In this document: one piece after another, positions 6,785-13,441 of the stretch | How the letters are laid out: the number at the start of each line of letters is the position of its first letter | Position numbering within the stretch: position 1 is the stretch's first letter | Notes under the pieces: generated by a model | Told to the model about the DNA's origin: nothing | What the model saw: the letters and a program-made list of their open reading frames with translations, nothing else | The model's database searches: none | Origin: Bacillota bacterium | GTDB taxonomy: Bacteria > Bacillota > Clostridia > Lachnospirales > Lachnospiraceae | DNA: 26,650 nt | NCBI GenBank assembly: GCA_023420935.1 | Contig: JAEZUR010000074.1 | Location: forward strand, 1 to 26,650 | Direction of reading: 5' to 3' | Position numbers and translations under genes: made by a program

Positions 6785-7303
6785 TTACTTTTCCAATGTA
6801 TACGAAGCAATTTTCCATTCATTATCAATTTTTTTTGCTACAATATCTAAATAAGTTAGTGAATCATTCTCTACTTCAAAAATATAAGAAGCCTTCACTT
6901 CATTTTCCGATACTATTTTACTGAAACTCCATTGTAAATTTATATATACAAGATCATTAAATACGTCTGTTTTATAAGGTTCCCCTTTTACACCATCTAC
7001 AAGATATTCTTCCAAAGCAACGGAATCCGAACCAAAATATGCCTTGATAAAAGCCCATGTAGTAGCTAAAAAGCTTTGACCATTTGAACTCATAAAAAAA
7101 TCAGAGAATTCGTTTAGCTGTTCCTTTGATATGTTAGGTGTTGCCTCTACATTTGTACTTATATTTTCGTTACTTTCTTCATTGATAACATCCTTGTTGT
7201 TCTGTGTACAAGAAAATAAAAAGCATGATGTGAACAACAAGGTAAATAATAATAAAATGCGTTTTCTTTTAACAGATTTTATTGCACTTAAATTTTTTAA
7301 CAT
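6785..7303 (-). CDS. Small hypothetical lipoprotein
   Basis: A lipoprotein of about 172 residues with no recognised family. The signal sequence is basic then hydrophobic (VKRKRILLLFTLLFTSCFLFSC) with lipobox LFSC, followed by an Asn/Glu/Ser-rich linker. The globular part (about 60-172) alternates helices and strands ending in VAKKIDNEWKIASYTLEK, a pattern reminiscent of NTF2-like/DUF4829-type secreted domains; that comparison is tentative. Two ATGs are close together; 7303-7301 is preferred because AAAGGA sits seven bases upstream of it and only about one base before the ATG at 7309. It lies 35 bases after the thioesterase gene and is probably co-transcribed with it. Confidence 0.75.
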   Translation of the reverse strand: MLKNLSAIKSVKRKRILLLFTLLFTSCFLFSCTQNNKDVINEESNENISTNVEATPNISKEQLNEFSDFFMSSNGQSFLATTWAFIKAYFGSDSVALEEYLVDGVKGEPYKTDVFNDLVYINLQWSFSKIVSENEVKASYIFEVENDSLTYLDIVAKKIDNEWKIASYTLEK

Positions 7304-7338
7304 ATTCATTTCCTTTCACATTGTACGCATCCCCTTTG

Positions 7339-7761
7339 TTAATCCGTTTTCAATGCACATAAAAAAACATCATAATAATCCTTATTTTCTTTTTTTAGTG
7401 AAACTAACTTACCTTCTCTATTGATAAAACAATGACTTGTTTCACCGATTGCTCTAAGTTCCTTCGTTTTTACATCATACACGTTATAGATTAAAGTAAA
7501 TTTAATTCCGTTGAATTTGATTAGCTCTGTTATAATTGATACGGTATCACCAAATCTGGTCATAGATTTATAATCACAAGTTGCTGAAGTGACTGGACTT
7601 ATAATTCCGAGTTCTTCCATTCTGGCATAGTTGACTCCAATTTTTTCCATATAATCAACTCTTGCTTCTTCAAACCATCGAATATAATTAGAATGGTGAA
7701 CGACACCCATCTGATCTGTTTCATAATAATGTACTTTATGTTCATATGTGCTATATTTCAT
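7339..7761 (-). CDS. Acyl-CoA thioesterase, hotdog fold (YbgC/FadM type)
   Basis: A cytosolic hotdog-fold thioesterase of 140 residues that hydrolyses acyl- or aroyl-CoA thioesters; family members include 4-hydroxybenzoyl-CoA thioesterase and YbgC. The signature YYETDQMGVVHHSNYIRWFE (about 12-31) carries the catalytic Asp and the conserved His-Asn-Tyr. The rest matches the fold, including a central SATCDYKSMTRFGD strand-turn and a late HCFINREGKLV. GGAGAAG lies upstream of ATG 7761. An extended -10 promoter lies 40 bases further up. It heads the block of exported-protein genes, though a functional link to them is not evident. Confidence 0.93.
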   Translation of the reverse strand: MKYSTYEHKVHYYETDQMGVVHHSNYIRWFEEARVDYMEKIGVNYARMEELGIISPVTSATCDYKSMTRFGDTVSIITELIKFNGIKFTLIYNVYDVKTKELRAIGETSHCFINREGKLVSLKKENKDYYDVFLCALKTD

Positions 7762-7802
7762 CTTTTCTTCTCCCTACCTAACTAAAATTCTAAATTGAGC
7801 TT

Positions 7803-7812
7803 ATTATAACAC
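7803..7812 (-). promoter_or_regulatory. Extended -10 promoter of the thioesterase gene
   Basis: On the minus strand GTGTTATAAT (7812-7803) gives TG-N-TATAAT, a perfect extended -10, about 42 bases before the start codon. No good -35 is seen, as is common with this promoter type. Confidence 0.6.
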
Positions 7813-8004
7813 CAAAAACTTCCAGTTTCTAGCTCTATTTTAGTTTACTACTACCTATTTGGAAATTTTTATGATATGATGATTCTAATATTAATTCTAA
7901 TGAAAAATTAACTTCATTGAATCATGGCATCTCTCATTTTCGTGCAAGAATGGAGAGGAACAATCGTTCACTGATGATTATACTAATTATAAGGAGCTGT
8001 AAGG

Positions 8005-8868
8005 ATGGACTGGATTGAACGTTTAAATAGTGCAGTAAATTACATGGAAGAACATTTAAAAGAGGAGATAGATTTAGACCAAGTTGCTAAGATTGCATGT
8101 TGTTCCACCTATCATTTTCAAAGAATGTTTTCCTATATGGCTGATGTGACTCTTTCTGAATATATACGTCGTAGAAGAATGACATTAGCTGCCGTGGATT
8201 TACAAGATTGCGAAGAAAAAATAATTGATATCGCTTTAAAATATGGTTACAATTCACCAACTGCATTTAATCGTGCTTTTCAAAGTGTACATGGTATTGC
8301 ACCATCGAGTTCACGAACAGATGGCGTTACCATAAAAGCATTTCCTCCCATCAGCTTCAAAATAATTATTAAAGGAGATGCTGAAATGAATTATCGAATT
8401 GAAAAAAAAGATGCTTTTCGAATTATAGGAAAAGCCGAGCCGCTTCATCAAGAAATTGAGAAAAATTTTGAAATTGTACCACAAATGTGGCAAAAAACTG
8501 CAATGGATGGATCCTTAGCAAAGCTATCTACTATGATGGATAGTTCGCCTATGGGTGTTCTTGGTGTCAGTGTATGTAATGAACAAGAGCAATGGAGGTA
8601 CTTTATTGCTGTTGCTAACCAAAACACATCAACCAGTGAATTTGAGGAATATATGGTTCCAGCTGCAACATGGGCTATTTTTTATGGAGAAGGAACTATG
8701 CCAGATTCTATACAAGAATTAGAAAAAAAAATCGTGACAGAATGGCTACCAACCTCAGGGTATGAATATGCCAATGCACCTGATCTTGAGGTCTATCTAA
8801 CACCTGATCCACAGAATGCTAAATTCGAGGTATGGATACCTGTAATAAAAAAGAAGAGCACGTTATGA
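8005..8868 (+). CDS. AraC-family regulator with GyrI-like effector-binding domain
   Basis: A 287-residue transcription regulator. The N-terminal AraC/XylS DNA-binding domain (about 1-105) has two helix-turn-helix units: DLDQVAKIACCSTYHFQRMF and IIDIALKYGYNSPTAFNRAF. The C-terminal part (about 128-284) is a GyrI/SOUL-like ligand domain beginning MNYRIEKKDAFRIIGKA and ending AKFEVWIPVIKK. This architecture (DNA binding first, then effector domain) is that of Rob and of many Gram-positive regulators sensing small hydrophobic or amphipathic molecules. TAAGGAG lies ten bases before ATG 8005. Its stop overlaps the next gene by ATGA, so the two are translationally coupled. Confidence 0.95.
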   Translation: MDWIERLNSAVNYMEEHLKEEIDLDQVAKIACCSTYHFQRMFSYMADVTLSEYIRRRRMTLAAVDLQDCEEKIIDIALKYGYNSPTAFNRAFQSVHGIAPSSSRTDGVTIKAFPPISFKIIIKGDAEMNYRIEKKDAFRIIGKAEPLHQEIEKNFEIVPQMWQKTAMDGSLAKLSTMMDSSPMGVLGVSVCNEQEQWRYFIAVANQNTSTSEFEEYMVPAATWAIFYGEGTMPDSIQELEKKIVTEWLPTSGYEYANAPDLEVYLTPDPQNAKFEVWIPVIKKKSTL

Positions 8869-9317
8869 TACATTTGGTCTATTGCGATGATAAAGAGAAC
8901 GTGCTTGAAAAAATTCTGGCTGGAACGAAAACAATGATAGTACGTGGTGCAGCTGGAAGAAAAATTCCTCATAGTCGTGTATTTGAGGGGGAGACATTAT
9001 ACTTTATGAAAAAAGGTTCTGCTAGCATTACTTCATCAGCCACTGTAAAATATGTTCAAAATCACGTAAAGCTTAGCGACGACGAGATTACAGATATCCT
9101 TGATAAAAATCAAGATAAACTAAATCTTTCCCTAAAGCAAAAAGATAGATGGCATAAGAAATGCCTTTGCCTGGTTGAATTTAACCCGGTAAAGGCGATA
9201 GAACCTCTGTCTTTTGATCATCAAGGTAATATGGACGATTGGTTAATACTAGATAAGATCGAAGATGTGGTAGTGGGTACAAGCATTCCTTATAACTACG
9301 AGAAGTCACGGTTTTAA
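8865..9317 (+). CDS. ASCH/PUA-like hypothetical protein
   Basis: A 150-residue soluble protein that looks like the ASCH branch of the PUA superfamily, small beta-barrel domains thought to bind RNA or modified nucleotides. Supporting features are the early DKENVLEKILAGTKTMIVRG (a K-x-x-x-G-x-K-T-x-x-x-R pattern), the GETLYFMKKG strand, a basic helix, CLCLVEFNPVKAIEPL, and a late NMDDWLILDKIEDV. ATG 8865 overlaps the regulator's TGA by four bases; an in-frame ATG at 8832 would overlap more and lacks a ribosome site. Coupling to an AraC/GyrI-type regulator suggests it is the controlled effector or a co-sensor. The function is unknown. Confidence 0.75.
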   Translation: MIHLVYCDDKENVLEKILAGTKTMIVRGAAGRKIPHSRVFEGETLYFMKKGSASITSSATVKYVQNHVKLSDDEITDILDKNQDKLNLSLKQKDRWHKKCLCLVEFNPVKAIEPLSFDHQGNMDDWLILDKIEDVVVGTSIPYNYEKSRF

Positions 9318-9383
9318 TAAATATGTACTAATACATGAAAACAAGTTCATATAATATATAAATTTATATTAAGAGTGAAACTT

Positions 9384-10682
9384 ATGCTAATTCATGTTGT
9401 AAAAGAGGGGGATACCATTGATTCCATTGCTGAAAGTTATAATAAATCAGTAATTGAATTAATTCGAGATAATGGTATAGAAAATCCAAATGAACTTGTT
9501 ATAGGGCAATGTATTGTTATTGTATTTCCTGAGCAAACACATATCGTTCAGAATGGTGATTCCTTACAAAGCATCGCAGATATGTATCAAATTCCTGTTA
9601 CTCAATTATATAAAAATAATCCATTTCTAGTTGGTAGAGAATTTCTATACCCTTCTGAAACTTTAGTAATAAAATATAACAATAATAAGGGTAAAATTGC
9701 GGTTCACGGTAATTCGTTTACCTACATTGAAATAAATGCTCTAAGAAAGACACTGCCCTATTTAACTTACCTATCTATCATCAACTACACCGCAATGAGT
9801 GAAGGGGATATCTTAACTTATTATGACGATACTGAAATAATAAAAATTACAAAGGCATACGGTGTAATGCCTCTTATGTTATTGACCACTTTATCCATTC
9901 GTGGCGAGGCTAACGTGGGTATTACATATGATATCTTATTAAGTGCAGAGTATCAAAATAAACAGATTGATAACATTCTCAAGGTTCTCAAAGAGAAAGG
10001 ATATTATGGGCTAAATCTTTCTCTACAAAGCATAAATGCAGTTAATTTAAGATTATATGAGGATTATATTGCAAAAATATATTATCGCTTAAATAATGAG
10101 GGTTTTTATGTGTTCGTTACCGTTAATCCTGCGATTACAGTCTTAGATGATGAGCTTAGTTTTCAACATATTGACTATTCTTTCATAAGTTATTTATCCA
10201 ACAACATTATATTTATGAACTATGATTGGGCGACAAACATTAATCCGCCATCACCAATATTGTCAATACAAAATATTAAGAAATTCCTAGAATATAGCCT
10301 AGACATTATTCCGAAAGAAAAAGTAATTATAGGACTATCTACCATTGGATATGATTGGCAGTTGCCTTTTGTTGCTGGAATCTCAAATGTAAACTCATTA
10401 AGTATTAGTAATTGCATTAATCTTGCCAATGATTTTAATGCAATCATTGAATTTGATCCACTATCACAAACACCTTTCTTTCATTACTACATTACTGAAT
10501 TTGGAAAACAGATTCAACATATTGTTTGGTTCATCGATGCAAGAAGTATAAATGCCTTATTAGATTTAACTATTGATTATCAAATACAAGGAATCGGTAT
10601 CTGGAATATAACCATATACAATCCCCAACTCTGGCTTATTATTAATTCTCAATATGAAATCTTAAAGATATCACCATTGTAA
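9384..10682 (+). CDS. Two-LysM protein with a degenerate GH18 (SleL/YaaH-like) domain
   Basis: A 432-residue protein with two LysM modules (about 2-48, IHVVKEGDTIDSIAESYN; and 52-97, THIVQNGDSLQSIADMYQ) that bind peptidoglycan or chitin-like glycans, then a GH18 barrel (about 105-430). The order is that of spore cortex-lytic N-acetylglucosaminidases (SleL/YaaH). The catalytic strand, normally G-x-N-[IV]-D-F-E, here reads GLNLSLQ: the acid Glu is Gln (codon 10026-10028) and an upstream Asp is Ser (10020-10022). It is probably a non-hydrolytic glycan-binding coat protein. No signal peptide is present, as usual for spore-coat proteins made in the mother cell. ATG 9384 is preferred because LysM begins at once; GTG 9375 is possible. 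Ribosome site AAGAG is weak. Confidence 0.88.
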   Translation: MLIHVVKEGDTIDSIAESYNKSVIELIRDNGIENPNELVIGQCIVIVFPEQTHIVQNGDSLQSIADMYQIPVTQLYKNNPFLVGREFLYPSETLVIKYNNNKGKIAVHGNSFTYIEINALRKTLPYLTYLSIINYTAMSEGDILTYYDDTEIIKITKAYGVMPLMLLTTLSIRGEANVGITYDILLSAEYQNKQIDNILKVLKEKGYYGLNLSLQSINAVNLRLYEDYIAKIYYRLNNEGFYVFVTVNPAITVLDDELSFQHIDYSFISYLSNNIIFMNYDWATNINPPSPILSIQNIKKFLEYSLDIIPKEKVIIGLSTIGYDWQLPFVAGISNVNSLSISNCINLANDFNAIIEFDPLSQTPFFHYYITEFGKQIQHIVWFIDARSINALLDLTIDYQIQGIGIWNITIYNPQLWLIINSQYEILKISPL

Positions 10683-10693
10683 TATAAGAAAAA

Positions 10694-10735
10694 TCATCCT
10701 TTTGTATTCCATTTTCATGGATTACAAAAGGATGA
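10694..10735. terminator. Strong bidirectional terminator
   Basis: TCATCCTTTTGTA (10694-10706) pairs perfectly with TACAAAAGGATGA (10723-10735), with an inner TCCAT/ATGGA stem. On the minus strand a TTTTT run follows, so it closes the GGGtGRT unit. It also lies just after the LysM gene stop on the plus strand. Confidence 0.85.
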
Positions 10736-10768
10736 CTTTATATTATTACTATACTATCTATTTATTTC

Positions 10769-11779
10769 TTAGAATTTACCAGCGTCAGCTGCTTCTTGAA
10801 TAGCAACAGCTACCGCTACTGTCATACCAACCATTGGGTTGTTACCAGCACCGATAAGTCCCATCATCTCAACGTGAGCTGGAACAGATGAAGAACCAGC
10901 GAACTGAGCATCTGAATGCATACGACCCATAGTATCAGTCATACCATAAGAAGCTGGACCAGCTCCCATGTTATCTGGGTGAAGTGTTCTACCAGTACCA
11001 CCACCAGATGCTACGGAGAAATATTTCTTTCCTTGTTCGTTACATTCTTTTTTGTATGTACCAGCTACTGGATGTTGGAATCTAGTTGGGTTTGTTGAGT
11101 TACCAGTGATGGAAACGTCAACTTTTTCTTTGTGCATGATAGCTACACCTTCTGTAACATCGTTTGCACCATAACAGTTAACTTTAGCTCTAAGGCCTTC
11201 TGAATAAGCTTTTCTATAAACTTCCTTCACTTCGCCTGTATGATAATCCATTTCAGTTTCAACAAATGTAAATCCATTGATTCTGGAGATAATCTGGGCT
11301 GCATCTTTACCAAGACCGTTTAAGATAACACGTAAAGGTTTTTGTCTTACTTTGTTTGCTTTTTCAGCGATTCCGATTGCACCTTCTGCAGCTGCAAAAG
11401 ATTCATGTCCTGCTAAGAAACAGAAACAATCAGTTTCTTCTTCTAGTAACATTTTACCAAGGTTACCATGTCCAATACCAACTTTTCTCTGGTCAGCAAC
11501 AGATCCTGGAATACAGAATGACTGAAGACCTTCTCCGATAGCTGCAGCTGCGTCAGCCGCTCTTCTAGCACCTTTTTTGATAGCAATTGCAGCACCTACA
11601 ACATAAGCCCAGCTTGCATTTTCAAAACAGATAGGTTGAATTGATTTAACTTGATTATATACGTCAAGACCAGCATCTTTTGTAATTTTCTCAGCTTCTT
11701 CGATAGAAGCGATACCATAACTATTAAGAACTGCATTGATCTGATTTATTCTTCTTTCATATGATTCAAATAAAGCCAT
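10769..11779 (-). CDS. GGGtGRT family protein
   Basis: A 336-residue protein of a conserved but functionally unassigned anaerobe family named for its motif, seen here as SVASGGGTGRTLHPDN (motif at residues 259-265). Other notable blocks are PGSVADQRKVGIGHGNLGKM, CFCFLAGHESFAAAEGAIG, RVILNGLGKDAAQIISRING and a Gly/Ala-rich C-terminus (GLIGAGNNPMVGMTVAVAVA). The glycine-rich motifs suggest binding of a phosphate, nucleotide or cofactor; that is inference. There are no membrane segments. AAGGAGG lies nine bases before ATG 11779. It starts 14 bases after the NifU-like gene, so the two are co-transcribed and probably act together. A terminator closes the unit. Codon use looks typical of a well-expressed gene. 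Confidence 0.9.
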   Translation of the reverse strand: MALFESYERRINQINAVLNSYGIASIEEAEKITKDAGLDVYNQVKSIQPICFENASWAYVVGAAIAIKKGARRAADAAAAIGEGLQSFCIPGSVADQRKVGIGHGNLGKMLLEEETDCFCFLAGHESFAAAEGAIGIAEKANKVRQKPLRVILNGLGKDAAQIISRINGFTFVETEMDYHTGEVKEVYRKAYSEGLRAKVNCYGANDVTEGVAIMHKEKVDVSITGNSTNPTRFQHPVAGTYKKECNEQGKKYFSVASGGGTGRTLHPDNMGAGPASYGMTDTMGRMHSDAQFAGSSSVPAHVEMMGLIGAGNNPMVGMTVAVAVAIQEAADAGKF

Positions 11780-11793
11780 TTTAACGTTCCTCC

Positions 11794-12486
11794 TTATTCA
11801 TGTCTAGGGTCAATAATTTTAACAGCATCTGCTACACGGCCATACTGACCTTTTGATTTCTCAAGAGCTGTGTTAGCATCATCACCTTTTTTGATGAAAT
11901 CCATCATTTTACCAAAGCTTACGAATTGGTATCCAATGATCTGATCTTCTGCATCAAGAGCGATTCCTGTTACATAACCTTCAGCCATTTCAAGGTAACG
12001 AGGACCTTTTTTCAATGTACCATACATAGTACCAACCTGTGATCTAAGTCCTTTTCCTAAATCTTCAAGACCAGCACCGATTGGAAGTCCATCTTCAGAG
12101 AAAGCAGACTGAGTTCTACCATAAACGATCTGTAAGAAAAGTTCTCTCATTGCTGTATTAATTGCGTCACATACTAAGTCTGTGTTTAATGCTTCAAGAA
12201 TAGTTCTTCCTGGTAAGATTTCTGCTGCCATTGCTGCAGAGTGAGTCATACCGGAACATCCAACTGTTTCTACTAATGCTTCTTGGATGATACCTTCTTT
12301 TACGTTAAGAGTTAATTTACAAGTACCTTGTTGTGGTGCACACCAGCCTACACCATGTGTTAAACCGGAAATATCAGTTACTTCTTTTGCTTTTACCCAT
12401 TTTGCTTCTTCTGGGATTGGAGCTGCTCCGTGGTTAACACCCTGTGCTACTGGACACATCATTTCTACTTCATGTGAATAAATCAT
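11794..12486 (-). CDS. NifU/IscU-like iron-sulfur cluster scaffold-type protein
   Basis: A 230-residue protein related to the U-type Fe-S scaffold fold. Residues 56-100 (CKLTLNVKEGIIQEALVETV then GCSGMTHSAAMAAEILPGRT) match the IscU/NifU-N pattern in which a first Cys precedes a beta-hairpin and a G-C-[GS] follows. Cysteines are at 11, 49, 56, 77 and 106; C56/C77/C106 are plausible counterparts of the three IscU ligands, but with different spacing. The N-terminal 45 residues and the long C-terminal extension are not in IscU. It lies immediately upstream of the GGGtGRT gene, a constant pairing in Lachnospiraceae to my knowledge. AAGGAG precedes ATG 12486, and the leader is highly structured. 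Whether it builds clusters or carries a dedicated cofactor is not known. Confidence 0.85.
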   Translation of the reverse strand: MIYSHEVEMMCPVAQGVNHGAAPIPEEAKWVKAKEVTDISGLTHGVGWCAPQQGTCKLTLNVKEGIIQEALVETVGCSGMTHSAAMAAEILPGRTILEALNTDLVCDAINTAMRELFLQIVYGRTQSAFSEDGLPIGAGLEDLGKGLRSQVGTMYGTLKKGPRYLEMAEGYVTGIALDAEDQIIGYQFVSFGKMMDFIKKGDDANTALEKSKGQYGRVADAVKIIDPRHE

Positions 12487-12541
12487 GTTGAGACTCCTTT
12501 CAATTTACATACTATACAATACATTGCCTGTTCTATGTACT

Positions 12542-12657
12542 GCCATTAATTATGGCGCACTATTTGCGCCTAGGCTGTGTGAATAATCTCCCACCGCCAA
12601 ACGAACAAATTATGTTTTTCACGGTTATTGAGACCTGTTAATCATTTAACATCACAC
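12542..12657 (-). ncRNA. Structured leader RNA upstream of the NifU-like/GGGtGRT genes
   Basis: Read as RNA on the minus strand, three nested helices form: GTGTGA (12657-12652) with TCACAC (12582-12577); GTCTC (12634-12630) with GAGAT (12590-12586); ACCG (12625-12622) with CGGT (12596-12593). A GGCGCA/TGCGCC hairpin follows (12570-12554). Its 3' arm overlaps a second possible hairpin, GCCAT/ATGGC (12556-12542), so the two exclude each other. This switch-like layout suggests a riboswitch or protein-responsive leader. I could not match it to a known class. The region 12658-12730 holds no clear promoter. Confidence 0.45.
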
Positions 12658-12730
12658 CCGTTCCTATTCTCTCACAAATTTGTCGATTAGTCTACTATTT
12701 TTATCAAAAAAATTGTTTTCCCTTGAATAC

Positions 12731-13399
12731 TTAATGTTTTATTACCACTTCACCTTGTTTTTTATAGATACTATCCGCAGGAACAAAAGAACGAACCATA
12801 GACAGTGGATAAACATTAGAATTTCTTCCAATAATTGTTCCTGGATTCAATACACTGTTACATCCTACTTCAACGTTATCTCCTAAGATAGCACCCATTT
12901 TTTTTAAACCAGTTTCTACTTTCGTACCATTGTATTGAATGGTAACAAGTGTTTTATCTGATTTTACATTGGATGTAATAGAGCCAGCACCCATATGTGC
13001 TTTAAATCCCAAAATAGAATCTCCTACATAATTATAATGTGGAACCTGCACTTTATTAAATAGGATTACATTCTTAAGTTCTGTTGAATTACCTACCACG
13101 GCACCCTCACCAATAATTGCACTTTCACGAATAAAAGCACAATGACGAACTTCTGCATTCTTACCAATAATTACAGGGCCTTTAATATACGCCGTTGGGG
13201 CAACTTTTGCCGTTTTCGCTATCCAGACATTCTCATCAATTAAGTCATACTCTTCTTTTGGTAAGGTATTCCCTAGTTGCACGATAAATGCTTTTATATT
13301 AGGTAATACTTCCCATGGATACTCTACACCTTGAAAGATCTCGGAAGCGATGGTCTCATTCATATCAAATAAACGTTCATTTCTTAATTGTTCCTGCAT
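12731..13399 (-). CDS. Left-handed beta-helix protein, GlmU C-domain-like (UDP-GlcNAc pyrophosphorylase-related)
   Basis: A 222-residue trimeric-type hexapeptide-repeat protein. After a 55-residue helical lead (PWEVLPNIKAFIVQLG), repeats of the form [IV]-x-x-x-x begin (VWIAKTAKVAPTAYIKGPVI, AFIRESAIIGEGAVVG, GAILGDNVEVGCNSVL, GTIIGRNSNVYPLS). The phrase GDSILGFKAHMGAGSITSNV resembles the acetyltransferase domain of GlmU and related sugar-phosphate acyltransferases. It lacks the N-terminal nucleotidyltransferase domain, so any pyrophosphorylase name would be misleading. An acyltransferase or its regulatory relative is most likely. AAGGAAGG lies about ten bases before ATG 13399. It follows topB by 42 bases and is probably the last gene of that operon. 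Confidence 0.85.
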   Translation of the reverse strand: MQEQLRNERLFDMNETIASEIFQGVEYPWEVLPNIKAFIVQLGNTLPKEEYDLIDENVWIAKTAKVAPTAYIKGPVIIGKNAEVRHCAFIRESAIIGEGAVVGNSTELKNVILFNKVQVPHYNYVGDSILGFKAHMGAGSITSNVKSDKTLVTIQYNGTKVETGLKKMGAILGDNVEVGCNSVLNPGTIIGRNSNVYPLSMVRSFVPADSIYKKQGEVVIKH

Positions 13400-13441
13400 A
13401 TATAAATTACCTTCCTTCTATCTATTTTACTTAGTAATTCA

